DNA from: Planococcus citri
Taxonomy: Eukaryota > Arthropoda > Insecta > Hemiptera > Pseudococcidae
NCBI RefSeq assembly: GCF_950023065.1
Contig: NC_088677.1
Location: 76,595,469-76,659,468 of the forward strand
Direction of reading: 5' to 3'
DNA: 64,000 nucleotides
Each line of letters opens with the position of its first letter. Within the stretch, counting starts at the first letter, position 1. The translations under genes and the position numbers were made by a program. This document shows positions 25,701 through 40,100 of the stretch, one piece after another. The notes below the pieces were generated by a model. It was not told where the DNA came from and searched no databases. It saw only the letters and a list, made by a program, of their open reading frames with translations.

Positions 25701-28700
25701 AAGATAAGTACCTATTATTTATAATGGAATCGAATTTTATAGCTTAGGTATTGAATTGTCTGTCGAATTAATTCATCATTCGTGATATTTGATAGTTGGT
25801 TGATTAATTCTATCTACATATTTAAGTATTTATTATTTCGCCTCGTATGTTATCAATTATCATTAGTGGTAAGGTACTTGGTAGGTAGGTAGGTACCATG
25901 TTACCTTCATTAGAACTAGGTTTTTTCCATCCTCTATGGTAATTTTCTATAATTTATAGTCGTCACTCTTACAGAAAGTTATGTAATTTTTATCAATTTG
26001 GAAATCTACCTTGAATTACCATGCTATTTTGCTATTAACCATTGAGGAAATTTGCCAAAATAAACGGGGTGTTTATTATTTGTGTGATTGTTAGATAGTG
26101 ATTCATCAGCTATCATCAAATGTTTTATTATCAATTAATCAATTATACTCAACTTTTGAGTCTACTTTCTCGAGATTGATACAGCTGGGAGAAAATCTGT
26201 TTGCGAGGTTTTGAAAAGTGATTGACAGTGCTTCCAAAAACGTTATCAAAAAATTCCAAAAGTTACAAGTTGAGCTTATTTTGATTTTTGAAAGCTCAAT
26301 TTTCGAGAGCTTGCCAAATTTTGGAAGTTATAATTTAGAAAATTGAAAAAAAAAAACCAGAAAACATACATTTTTATGGTATTTTTATATCTGTGTGCTT
26401 TTCCTGTTGGGATTTGGAAAATCGTGGTAAGATGAGGAGGGGGGGGGGGGTTACGGAGCCTCAAAATTTTGGTCAAAATGTAAACAAATATAAAATTTAA
26501 ATATAGTGTGACATATCGATTTATGAATGCGAATATTAACTTCGTTTTTTGAACCGAGCCCTCTCACGTACCCCTTCTTATTGACCCCTCCCCCCAATTT
26601 CCTGGAAAATGAACAAAATATTGTGATATATGGTTAATTGAGTTTTTGGGGATGCCGAATACGAATATCAACTCATTTTTTTGATTCGATCTCTCCAACA
26701 CCCCATCTTTTTCTAAAGGTCTCATTTTTTCAACAGAAATTGCGGAAAAGTATAATTTTTTCTCAATAATTACCAAGAAGTCGTGCTTATAGCATAACAA
26801 ATTGACAAAAATTCTCACTTTTCAACAAAATTCTTCTTTTTGAAAAATTATCCAAAAGTCTCGTTTTTTTTACCAAAACAACGAACTGCAAAAAGTGTTT
26901 TCTTTTCTCGACAAAAATTGTGAAAAAATTCCATTTTTTCTCAAGAATTACCGAGAAATCCTACTTTTTGTCAACATTGTCAAAGTCTAGCATTTTGCCA
27001 AAAAATTGACAAAAATTCTTGTTTTTTAGCAAAATTCCTAAAAATGTTACTTTTTTCGAAAAATTACCCAAAACTCTCGTTATTGCAAAAAGTCTTCTTT
27101 TCTCGACAAGAATTGCGAAAAAATGTTTTCTTTTGCCAATTCGGTAGGTATAGGTTGTTGAAAAGTCCTTGCTTTTTGGTAAAATTGTGAAAGTCTTGTT
27201 TTTTGACAAGACTTTTCGTTTTTTGCCAAACTTTATGAAGAGATTCACCTTTTTTCCCAAGAATTTTCTCCAAGGTCTAGAAATTGCCAAAAAAGAAGCA
27301 TCATTTTTTGCAAATTGCCAAAAATTACTGTTTTTTCGATGAGATTTTTGAGTCTTGCCTTGTGTCAAAAATTGTAAAAGATTTTCGTATTTTCAAAAAT
27401 TAACAACAATTTTTGCAGTCGAGCAAAATGGTTAAAAAAGTTGTCTTTTGTTGACAATTTTTGCTGAAGAAAAATCCTTTCCTTTGCTAAAATTGCCAAG
27501 GTTATTTTTTTTTTGCCAAAAATTATGCAAAAAGATTTCGCTTTCAATAAAATGTCAACAAAATTTACTTTATTAAGAAAAATTCCAAAAAAGTCTCACT
27601 TTTTTCAAATATTGTTCAAATGGATCGTTTTTTGTCAGAAATTTCCAAAAATCCCTACTTTTGAATACAATTCCCAAAAGTCCTGTTTTTCGTCAAAAAT
27701 TTGCATTCTTGCTTGAAATTGCAAATAATCTTACTATGCAGTCAAAAATTGTCAAAAATTGTCAAAAATTTGCCTTTTTTACCAAAAAGTTGCAATATAG
27801 TCCAAAAATTGAAAACTTTTTTTTGCCATTTTTTTCTGCTAATAATTTCCAAAAAGTCCTGATTTTTGCAAAAATGGTCAGATTTTTGCATTTTGCAAAT
27901 TTATTATAAAAAATTCCCAATTCTTAGCGAATTGTCAAAAAATCTCGTTTTTTTCTAAATATTTCTAAAAGTCATGCTTACCTTTTGCTAAAATTATTGT
28001 CGAAAAAAGAAGCATCGTTTTTTGCCAATTGCCAAAAATCCTGCTTTTTGCTGAGATGGTCAAGTCTTGTCTTGTGCCAAAAATTGTAAAAGATTATCGT
28101 ATTTTCAAAAATTGACAATAATTTTTGCAGTCAAGCAAAATGTTTAAAAATTGTCTTTTGTCCAAAAAAAATTTCAAAAAGTTCAACTATTTTTCAAAAA
28201 TTGCCCACAAGTCGTTACTTTTTTTTGGGAAAAATTGCAAAAAATTGCCTACATAGATATCATTTTTTGCTAAAAAAAAAATCCTGTCCTTTGCTAAAAT
28301 TTCTAAGGTTATTTTTTTGCCACAAATTTTGCAAAAAAATCTCGCTTTTTACAAAATTTCTACAGAATTTACTTTTTTAAGAAAAATTCCAAAAAAGTCT
28401 CACTTTTATCAAATATTGCTCAAAAGTCTCGTTTTTATCAGAAATTTCCAAAAAGCCCTACTTTTGAATAAAATTCTCAAAAGTCCTTTTTTTTGTCAAA
28501 AATAAATTTGCATTTTTGCTTGAAATTGCAAACATTTTTGCTTGAAATTGCAAATACTCGTAATTTCACTATGCAGTCAAAAATATTGTCAAAAATTCGC
28601 CTTTTTACCAAAAAATTGCAAAAAAGTCCAACTTTAATTTTGAAATTGTAAACCTGTTTTTTTGTCATTTTTTTTGCATCAAAATGTTGTATTCACGTTT

Positions 28701-31700
28701 TATCTATCATTTTTTTACTTGCTTTTTCGAGCTTTTTTGGATACTAATTACAAAAGTACCTTTTTTTTGCCTAAAAATTTAGGACGAGCCCTGTTTACAC
28801 AAAATTTAGAAAAAAAACTATAAATCAGACTTTTTCTACCCTTTTTCAACAAATCGATTTTCAAAATGGAATTTTTGAATCCTTAAAGGGCTCAAAGGCT
28901 CTTTATTTGATCAAATATGTGATATCGATTGTTTCCTACTACTTCAAAGGTGCTAAGTTCAAATATCCGCTTATTTTTTGGATTCGACTCTCTCAGTTTC
29001 CAATTCGGACTGCTTCTCCGCCCCCGCCCCCTCCCATATGAAGGAAAAAATCAGAAGTGATATAGTAAGTTTTTGGATTCGACTCCTCAGTGCTTTCCAG
29101 GCCGTGCCCTTTCCACGATGTAGAGGAAATACATTGTGATGATGGGGTCCTATTTTGGATTTGATCACTCCCCTCCCCCGTCCCCAAGAACAGTTTATGA
29201 AATTTGATGTGATATGTCAATTTCTGATGATTCAATGGCGCTCGAGTTCGAATATTTCTTTATTTTTTAGATTAGACTCTTCGAGTTCGGAGTTATTTTC
29301 AATTCTTCGTCGTTTTGAAAAGAGATGTTGAATTTTTTCCGCTAGTCCGGCTATGTATTCAAAATCTAGATTGTCTTCGATGTTTCGATGATTTCATCCA
29401 TCATCAATAATTCTCATTGAACTTCACATTGCAATCAATCGCCGTAAGGTGATTCACCTCCGGTTATCAACAAATAATTTATAATGAATGGCCATCGTTC
29501 GATGGGAAATTGGTTGTAATTGTTGACTGTATCAATTAATAATCGTGGTCTCGGCAATCATTGAACTTTTCAATTACACAGATGATTTTGAACTTGCTCA
29601 CGAGTAGGTAGATGCTAGTTATTGTCTTTTTCAAAATCAGTCGTGTGACTATTCTCATCACGAGTGAAACATAACTCAGCAAAAAGTAAACACGATCCAA
29701 TTTTTGACCCCCCCCCCTGCTTTATTCAACAGAGTTGTAAATTCTGGTGAAAAGAGAAAATTTTGTAGAATATCTGATTGATAATGATGAGGTATTTTCT
29801 TTGTATTTGTATCTGGATTCACACCAGTCCAATTTTTTTTGCTCTTATCGCACGATTTCCGTGCTTCTCGTTACGTTTGAAATTTTATTCATCGTATTCG
29901 ATGTAAAATCGCTCATATTCGGACAAAGATGAAACGTGCTTACGAATTGATGAGAGCTTACCATAGTTATCAGCGTATAGAAGGTATTTCCCCTTATTTT
30001 AAATTGGTTTGCGATTTGTTCTCGTAGGTATTGCGATGTTCGAATTTCTTTTCGTAGTAAAATCCTCGTATTCGTAAAGAGTAATATCATGAATCTCTTA
30101 TCGATCTCATCTTTTATCGGTTTAAAGCTATAAAAAATGACCGATATGAGAAAGGTGAGGTGGTTAAACCTAGACGATATGAAATGGTAAACACAACAAA
30201 GATCGTACTTATGAGATTATGATCGTACGAACGTACGATTTTAATTACTTATTACTTGGGAACCCTGCACTACCTATTTATCTAATTATCGGTCTTGAAA
30301 TTGGTAGGTAAGGTAATCTCGTAATAACGCGTGATTTTATTTGATCGATTTTATCGCGTATGATGACGTACTTTACCTAACCTATACTACCATGTTACAT
30401 TTAAGTACAACGTATATTTTATTTGCATAAGTAATAGGTTTGGTATGTTTATGTCTATATTAACTTTAGTCGAGGCGATAACAAGTGTCACGAATGTAAA
30501 CAAACACATATTTTTCTTTCTGATTACAGATCACTGGCTATTGGTACGAAAAGCGGGTATAGGTTGTTTTCTTTGCATTCGGTAGATTCACTGGATCCTA
30601 TTTACAATACCAGTAAGTCAATGTTGAGCATACGAGATGCTGATTTGGAACCGCTGACGATTAATATCGGAATCGTTGAACCTTTTTTCAGACGAATTTG
30701 ACGAAATCCACATTGTCGAGAGGCTATTTAGTAGCAGTTTAGTTGCCATAGTTGGCTTATCGTCGCCTAGAAAATTAAGAATATGCCATTTCAAAAAAGG
30801 AACCGAAATATGCAACTACAGTTACTCGAACAGTATTCTTTCAGTCAAACTGAATCGTATGGTAAGTGATGTAATGAACATGTATTGTTATGCTTGTACA
30901 TGATGACATGACACGTATAATGATAATTTAGGGTATAATAATGTAGTTCGCTATGTGTTTTTGTGGAGTTGAAATTCATAGTGATAAGGATTGAGAGGAA
31001 TTATATGATAGGTACGTACTCGATGATAAAACTCATCATTTTGTTCGTTTCGTTTGATAAGGTGGATCTGACACGTGCGTTGAATGAGGGAATTTTTCAA
31101 TTTGACAAGCTAATTGAAAATGTTGATGGGGTTTCTATTATCATCAATGGGATAGGATTACGAATTTGTGGGTTATATTTAGAGATTTTTAAGAGGTGGA
31201 ACGATTCTCGAGTTGGAGATTATTGATATGGTCTTATATAATGTGGCACACTTGATGTAAAATTTTAAAAAAAACGAATTCGTTCAGTGTAAAAGGTTTA
31301 TTCAAAGCGAAAAGAGTTGAATTGTCCAAGGCCCAGGATCACTGATGAAATAAATGTAACTTGGATTTCAAGTGACCGGGTTCAGTTAAGTTTTTTTTTC
31401 TGAAAAAGAGATTCACTTGCTCGTACTTCTGAGGAATCGTCGATTCAAAAATAAATCGATCACGTTCATTACAGAAACCTACCCAGTGAATTAAGAATTG
31501 AATTATCCATGCTCATGCTCAAAATCACAAAAAATTGCATTTAGGATTTCCCAGAGACCAGATTTGGTCCATTTCTGGCACGAAGGCTCAAATTGACCAT
31601 GAACATGGGAACGAACCAAATCCATTTATAATTACAATAGTGAACAAAGCAAAAGGGGTTGAATTTCTCATGCTCAGAATCATTGAAAAATCGACTTCAA

Positions 31701-34066
31701 GGCTTTCCAGGGATTGGGTTCAAATTAGTTTTTTTGGATACGAAATTCAATTTCTCCTCAAGAATCGTGGATACAAAAATTATCAGTTTTTCTTTTTGCC
31801 AAAAAATTCTTAACAATTTTCAAAGTTTTTACAAAAAAATCAAAAGTCTTGCATTTTCCAAAAATTGTTCAAAATTCCTGCTTTTTGTCAGAAATTGTCA
31901 AAAAATTTACCTCTTTGGCAATTCCTTCTTTGCCTAAATTCGCAAAAAATTACAAAGAGGTGTCGTTTTTTGAAAAAAAAGTCTCATTTTCCGAAAAAAA
32001 TTGCAAATGTACCTAATTTCTTTGCCAAAATAATTCTCAAAAATTGTTAATTTCTGCTGAAATTGTCAAATTTTTGCTTTTTGAACAAATGTTCGCAATT
32101 GTTCGAAATTTTTCCATTTTTTCTTCCACAAATCATCCAAAAGAATCGCTTTTTGCCAAAAATTGTTAAAACGTATCATTTTTTTGTCTACAGTCGCCAA
32201 AATACCCTGCTTTTTGCTGAAATTGTTAGTCTGATTTTTTGCCTATTCACCAAAAATTCTCAGTCTCTTGCAAAAAATGCCAAAAAATCTTATTCTTTTC
32301 AAAAATTGTCCAAGGTTTTGCTTTTTGCCAAAAATTGCCAAAAATTTCTTTTACCTAAAAAATGCTGAAAATTATCACTTTTCAAAAAAAATTGCTGCTT
32401 TTTGCTTAAATTGTTACCTAGTCTTATTTTTTGCCTATTTATCAAAAATTCTCAGTTTTGTGCAAAAAACTCCCAACAAGTTTTACTTTTTTCAAAAATT
32501 GTGCAAAAGTGTTGCTTTTTGCCAAAAATTTCCAAAAATTACCAAGAAGGGTCTTTTACCTAAAAAATGCAAAAAAGTATATTTTTTTCAAAAAAATTGC
32601 GCTGAGTTTTGCTAAAGTTGTCAAATTTTTGCTTTTCGAATAAATTCTTACAATTTTTAAAAATTTTCTCTTTTCTTTTTGAAAAGTATCCAAAAGCCTC
32701 ACTTTTTGCCAATAATTCTCAAAAAGTCCAGCTTTTCAATAAAATTGTCAAAGTCTTGGTTTTTGGCAAAAATTGTAAAAAATTCCGAAATTGTCGTTTT
32801 TTTCTCAAAAATTTTTAAAAGGGTCACTCTTTTAAAACATTGTGTAAAAGTTTTGCTTTTTTGTCTGAAATTACCAAAAAGCCATTTCCTTTGCTAAAAT
32901 GGTCGAAGTATCACTTTATTTTGCCTAAAATGGTCTTTTTTCCCACAAATTGCAACAAAAACTCTCAAAAAGATCCGGAATTTTTTTTTTAATCTAAAAG
33001 TTTCAAAATAGTTCAACTTTTTAAAATGAAAACCCGAAAAACCAAAATATTTTTTAATTTGCGATGTTCTGTTGTTGTTGTTGTTTTTTGTTCGATGATT
33101 TTTTTTCTTCACTGAAATATTTTGCTCGCGTTTTGTCACTTTTTGGATTACTTTTTCAAACAATCTTCGTTACTGGAGTTACTTTTTTTTTTTTTGAAAT
33201 AAAATCAAGTACTAGCCCTGAACATAGATGAACGAATCAGCGATTCGAGCAAATCGTTTGCGAACGAAATAACAATTGAAGCACATATCTCACGAATTGA
33301 AGTAATAATTCAGTTTTTTCCACCTCAGCATTTAATTATTTATTCATTTATTCGTCAATTTGTTTTTGATTTGAAAATTTTTTTGGTCTGAAATTGAATC
33401 GTTCGCGAACGAGACTCACTTTGTTGATGGTTCTTGAGTAAATCACTGGTTCAATTTTTACAAACCGACTTAGTTAAAATAAGATCATTCTGCTGTTTGA
33501 ATTTTTTAAAAGAATGATGTTAATTTGTTTCTTTTCGATTCGTTCGCGAGCGATTCTCATTCGAGAAAAACACCTCACATCATTTTTCCAACGATTTAAA
33601 ATTTGATGAGATGTTTTTGGTGGTGCTAGATGAGTTTTTTTTGTAATTTACAAAAGATTCTTTAATTTTTTGTGTGATTCGTCTCGATCATATCGAGTAA
33701 TCGTTCGCGAACGATTTTCACTTCGGATAAAATTTGGATCCATTGTGTAACGGCTGCTTTTAGAATGTGAAAACTTGATCGAGATGTGTTTTAGGAGGAG
33801 GGGGAGGGGGTGAGGACCAGTTTTCACGTATGGTTCACGAATGATTCGTTCGTTCAAGTGAATCATCTCAACATTACAAGATGATCATTCGCGAATGAAT
33901 CTGTAATTTCAATTTGTGATGGATTTATGATGCATGAAAAAGATTTCAGTTTTCATTTCATTTTATTAATATTTTTGAAAGTCGTTCGCGAACGGTTCTC
34001 TCGTTTTGATCAATTCAATTCTTTTATTTGCGAATCAGCAAATCAGTCTATTTCTGTGATCGATTG

Positions 34067-34105
<39 letters not shown>

Positions 34106-37100
34106 GGTCACCCATCAGAAACCGATTACATGTAGTTCGCGAAAGATTCGTTCGTTTTTCAAGTGAATCATCCCAGCATCGCCTATAATAATCGTTCGTG
34201 AACAAATAGAAACACTTTTATGATTTTTTTTTGAAATTTGTTCGCAAACGACTCTCTTATGTTGATTGATTATTTTATTTATTTTATTTTCAAAGATTTT
34301 CAAGTTCTCTAAACAAGTGAATCACCTTGTCGTTCGTTAACGATTCATTTGATTGGACGAAATTCTCGCTCAAATCGGATTGAAACCTCTTTCTCCTTGT
34401 TATTCATCGTGCTATTGAAATTTTTCCAAAATCCCTGAAACTCGACGGTCGAATTTATAATGTAGTGATTTTTTTTCATTTCAGCGTTTGGTGGTATGCT
34501 TGGAAGATTCACTGCACATACACAACATACGCGACATGAAGGTTCTGCACACGATACGTGACACGCCTCCTAACACAGCCGGATTATGTAGTCTATCGAC
34601 GAACAGCGATAATTGCTATTTAGCTTATCCTGGATCGAGTACAATCGGCGAAGTACAGATTTTTGATGCCATAAATCTCGTAAGTGTTCATGTACAATAT
34701 ACCTTTACCTACTGCTACTCCGACCCAGTGCACAACTTACATATTACCGCAGCCATCATTGGCTGCCGACGGAAATAACTTGTTAGATTGCTCGATGAGT
34801 CGATGGTATGGTTGTTTAACTTGTGTTTTTTTTTTTTTTTTTGCGCAGCATTCAAAAACCATGATCGCTGCTCACGACAGTCCACTGGCGGCGTTGGCTT
34901 TCAGTCATCAAGGTACCAGAATCGCAACGGCTAGCGAGAAAGGAACCGTTATACGAGTGTTCAACGTTAACGACGGATCAAAATTATTCGAATTTCGACG
35001 AGGCATGAAGAGATGTGTGACCATTCGTAGCATGGCTTTCAGCATGGACGGAAATTATCTATGCTGTTCCAGCAATACCGAAACGGTGCACGTTTTCAGA
35101 TTAGAAGAACCTAAAGATCTGTGAGTATCTTATGTGAATCGGTTCGGTTTACGAAATCACTGTTTTTTTTAGGGTTTTGTGCATTTCGGGGGGGGGGGGG
35201 GGGAGGCCCGAGGGGTATTGGGAAATTAGACAAAGAGTAAAAAAAAAAAAAACGTTGAGTCTGCCTCCTCTTCTTGGTACGAAAATCTCAGTCGTTTTTT
35301 AAACTGAATTAACTTGTAAATTATCATTTCTTGGATCTTCGAGGATATTTCAATGATTATCTTTCGAAGTTTTTGTATCAGATCATTGTTTAGTAATGTC
35401 TTAATATTATTGCTTTGCCCTTCTCCAATTGCTAAAAATTATTTTGAGCACGAAAGTTTCTATCATCAGAAATTTTTGAGGTTGCTGTTATGTTCTCTTA
35501 TCAGAGGAGGAAAAAGAGAAAAATGAATTCATGAAAAAAAATTGAAAAATGAGCTATTGTATCTATTGAATTTTCAAGATTGAAATTTCGAAAACTTGGT
35601 TCTCAAAAATTTTTGAAAATTGTGAAGCCCATGTTTTCGGGTCATTTTGATCCAAAAAGGCAAAATGATCTTGATGAAAGTGAAATGGAAAAGAGTAAGT
35701 CTGAATTCAACAAAATTATTCAGTAGAATATTAAATTGTTTATTTTTTGTTTTTTCTTGAGCAGAGATTGTTCAAAGTAAAATCCATAGAAGGAGAAAAA
35801 AGTTGAAATAATTGTCAGTAAAAACTAAAAATCGATTTTATGAACAGGAAATTCAAAATTTTCAATTTATTCAATTCTTTTGCCATTTTTACCCGAAAAA
35901 AATGTTTGAAAAATTTCTCGAACTGGTGCAATATTTTTGATTTTGTAGCCTATATTAGTTTTGATGAACTGGAGGGAGGAGACAAATGGGTGGGAGGAGG
36001 GGGAGAGTGACTGTATCAAAATCCACATTTTTCGACATCATGAGTTCTGTCTGTAAAGCTTTTTTTTTTATATTAACATTAAACTTCACGTTTCTAATTT
36101 TTTCCCTCCAATTTTCAAATTAAAATCCCTTTGAAGAACCTAGAATGGATGATTTGGTTCGATTGGTTTGAATTTTGCTCCCTTTTTTCTCATAAATTGG
36201 ATAGCTTCAACCTTTCTCCCTCTCACCCTTCTTGAATGTCTTTTTTTGATGATCGACTCCTATCTTTCGAGTGGGGAAAAAAAACAAAAACAAAACAAAA
36301 AATAGTAGGTAATAATGAAAACAAAAATGAAACCTAAAAACTATAATTAAACATCAAAGACTGAAAACCCTAAAGAAGAACCAAAATATTAAAAACTAAA
36401 ACTCGAAAAACAGCGTCAGGAAAACTACAATGAAAATGAAAATTTAGATAAATAAGTACATAAAAACAAAAACTCATTTTAAAATTAAAATTGAAAAAAT
36501 CTGAAAACAAAAAAAAAACAAAAACAAAAGCTGAAGATCTAAAAAAAAAAACTAGAGCTGAAAACGAAAATGGGAAATCAACTACTTGAAAGGATAAAAA
36601 AAAATTTGTACACCAAAAATTTGAAAAGAAAACTAAAAACCAAGAAAAAATTGGGAATTTAAAAAGAAAAAAAAACACGAAACAAATTAAAAGTAAGCAA
36701 CAATGAGAATGACATTTTATGAGGAGAGGACAAAACTGAAAGTTGATTTCAAAAACCGAAAAAACTTGAAAATGAAAACACTAAAAATTGAAAAAAACTA
36801 AAATCTAAAAAAAATACAATTTTAGCAAAACAAAAACCAAAATCATAAGAAAACTTGGAAACAAAAAATCGAAACTGAAAATTGAAAAAAAAACCTAAAA
36901 TTAATGAAAACCACAAACTGCAGAAGAAACATAAAAAGAACCATTGAAAATCGAAAAACTAACTGAAAACTGAAGAAAAACAAAAAATTACAATAAAAAA
37001 ACGAAATTTTAGAAAAATAAATCAAAAACCAAAAAAATTAGAAATTTAAAAAGAAAAAAAAACACAAAAAAATTTAAAAGTAAGCAGCAATGAGAATAAA

Positions 37101-40100
37101 ATTTTATGAGGAGAGGACAAAACTGAAAGTTGATTTCAAAAACCGAGAAAACTTGAAAATAAAAACACTAAAAATTGAAAAAAATTAAAATCTAAAAAAA
37201 TACAATTTTAGCAAAATAAAAACCAAAATCATAAGAAAACTTGAAAACAAAAAATTGAAACTGAAAATTTGAAAAAAAAAACTAAAATTATTGAAAACCA
37301 CAAACTGCAGAAGAAATATGAAAAAAACAATTAAAAATCAAAAAAAATCAAAGCTGAAAACTGAAAAAAAACAGAAAATTACAATAAAAAAAACTGAATT
37401 TTGGAAAAATTAATCAAAAACCAAAAAAACTTGCAGACTGAAATCAACAAAAATATATAAGAACTGAAGGTCAGAAAACCTAAAAATGACTAAAAAATCA
37501 AAATAAAGACATTTTTTCAAAAAAATAGGTTCAAAACAATTTTTTTGAAAAACAAAAACTTGAAAGCAAAAACTAACAAGATGAAAAAAAATCTGAAAAT
37601 GAAAAATGACCGCTCGAAGTCTCAAAAACGAAAACAAAAACTGAAACCCAAAACCCTGACAACGAAAACTAAGACCTTTGGGAAGGAGCCGAGGGAGGAT
37701 GAAGGTTTCATGCTGGAAATTTCTCAAGGAATGGCCCATAAAATTCAGTAAAAATTACAGCACTGGAAAAAATCGCTAGAAAAAAATTCACTCCAATAAA
37801 ATCAAAAGCGAAAATCACTAAAAACTCTTGAAACATCAGTGAAATACTGGAAAACATTGCCAATGACCAGAAATGGTCGCCATTGAAATGAATTTTCTTG
37901 ATTTTAGGCCAAATTACTGATTTTTTTTGTCCTGCAACTTTCACTGAATTTCGGTACTTTTTTTTCACTGATTCAAGTAAATTTGATTGATCATATTATT
38001 GGTCGATCATAATCACTAAAATTGAATTTTAATCATCTCATCAAATCAGCAGCTTTATCGATTTCATTGAACTAAGTTCCGTTTCGTTTTTAAAAATATT
38101 ACTCAACTCGACGAATTCCTAAATGATTATCTACGTTGTCGATTTTCAAAAACTCTTGACCTGTGTCTTAATGAAAATAACGAATAAAAGGATAGAACTA
38201 AATATTTTGTAGAAGGAAATATGTACTTATAGAAAACAAAGTACTGGGATTTGAGACAGATTTGTCGAAAACATTCTTCGTACACGAATTGTCAATTTTA
38301 TAGCGAAATGTCAAACATATGTACCATAGTCTTCTTGGGCCAAGAGGCACAGAAGGGGAGTAGGGACACATCCGGCGAAATGTAGCATGGGTACTTAGTA
38401 AACCTTGACTTTGACGGGTTCGTTGAAACGTGTAAATATGTTCGGGTGATTTTTTTTCGCGTAATAGTACATATATTGCGTATTTGAACATAAAATACAC
38501 ATTGTATACGTATTTTATCGTATGCTATGCTAAAACAAAGTGAAGAAATATTGCGCATTGTGTGCATTTTTCAGCCCGCTTCGCAATAATTACGCGCTAC
38601 ATTTGCATTATCTTTTTTTAAATGTATTTCTTTTCGTATGTTTATAAGCATATCAATCGCTTCAATTAACGCAATCTCGCGAGGGAATTCTCCTTTCCTT
38701 TTTTTTTATTCTTTTACCTATTTATCGAGGTCTTCGGGTCATTTAGTACTAAGAACTTAAGCGATAAGATAATGAGTAATAATTATGAAGACTTATCGAT
38801 AATTCATTTTTTTGCTTTGTTTCGCAGCAAACAGAAACCACCTATAGAAGATTCGCAAACCTGGATGGGTCTTTTCACAAAAGCCGTCTCTGCTTCAGCG
38901 AATTATCTACCGGCTCAAGTTACGGATGTATTTAACCAAGGACGCGCTTTCGTCTCCGTTCATTTGCCATATTCGGGGATGAAAAACGTTTGCGCCGTTG
39001 TTGTGTAAGTATCTGAAGAGAAGATTGGCGAAAATACGTCCTGATCGGTGGAGTTCTATATATATAGGACGATGATGACATCAAGGTGTCAGTTAACTGT
39101 TTTCGTGAGCGTAGACTGTAGAGTTGGGGCATGGCACGTGTATTCGAGCCTCGAGGTGTATGCTGGTGATAATAATAACGTAGCCAGCACGCGTATGGTG
39201 AAATTTATGTGTTTTGTTTACATAATTAGTAATAATATGGAATGTACACTTGAAAGTATCACTCGTACATAGTAACGAGTGAAATCGTTCGATTCTCGTG
39301 TCGTGTTGCGTTTTGCCCATGAAACTAAACCGTGGGTTTAAAACGTACTGTTGAAATGGAATTCATTGTGACAAAAAAGTAATGTGGATTTTGCTCGAAT
39401 TGGAGGAATGGTCATCTAATTAAACGACTGCTGAAGAATGATACTTTTTTTTGTTCAAATCTTAGCTCATTTCTCAACTCCAAATTTTATTTCTGTTAAT
39501 TTAATTTGTTTTTTTGTTTCCATTTACAGAATACAAAAGGTGCTTCGATTACTGGTGGCGTCTTCGGATGGTTACCTTTACGTTTATAATTTAGACATGG
39601 CCGAGGGAGGCGAATGTCCGATGTGGAAACAACACAAGTACGTAGTTAAATCCGTCTTTGGTAATTTGGTAGTCATCTTTTGTTTTCAATTTCAACGTGT
39701 GTTAAATACGTGTGTGTTCTACTAATGATTCAAAAACATTCCTAAATTAACAAAATTGGCCACCTTGATCATCCAAACTGGTGACTCGATGTGTCAGAAT
39801 TATTAAAAATTGCTCGAAATTCAAGTTATGATACGTAAAATGTGCGAAATTTATTCATATGTATTGAATTTGAAAAAAGAACGAAAATGCTCATTTTGAT
39901 GAAAATGGCGAATATTTTGAATTGAACTTCCGGAGTTGTTGGAAATGCAAAATTTTCCTCAATTTATGCTAATTTAGAGTTATTTGGCGTTGGTGTGCCA
40001 TTTTTGAAGATTTTATGCCATCGAACGATGTGAATCGTTCGCGAACGAATTAGTTGACTTATTTAGAAAATTATCTAATTTTTCGTTAGAAATTGCGAAA

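Larger units (their letters stand above)
10824..30529 (+). other. First intron of WIPI2 (about 19.7 kb)
   Basis: Donor CAC|GTAAGT, acceptor TTACAG|ATC. It contains no gene I can recognise. Content in order: weakly structured AT-rich DNA with C-rich tracts (11-14 kb); T-rich repeat DNA (14.2-15.2 kb); a hAT-like MITE (16587-16976); a CpG-richer block with a candidate second first exon (18.0-19.5 kb); tandem repeats (20.0-20.6 and 21.3-21.9 kb); CT microsatellites (14893-14912, 18790-18822, 24585-24602); a long TTTTTGCCAAAAATTG-type block (26.8-28.7 kb). Poly-C or poly-G tracts of 8-16 recur (for example 23041-23056, 29707). Confidence 0.85.
30862..34484 (+). other. WIPI2 intron 3
   Basis: No gene is seen. 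31310-31760 holds diverged repeats around GAATT.TCCA.GCTCA.AATCA. 31780-32950 is a TTTTTGCCAAAAATTG-type block. 33240-34345 carries the palindrome array. A (GATT)n microsatellite lies at about 34066-34102. Confidence 0.75.

Noticed and set aside
31535..32897. Chain of open frames of 60-115 codons
   Set aside because: All built from the 28-32-base minisatellite.
36370..37739. Long Phe-rich minus-strand frames
   Set aside because: Artefacts of the A-rich plus strand.
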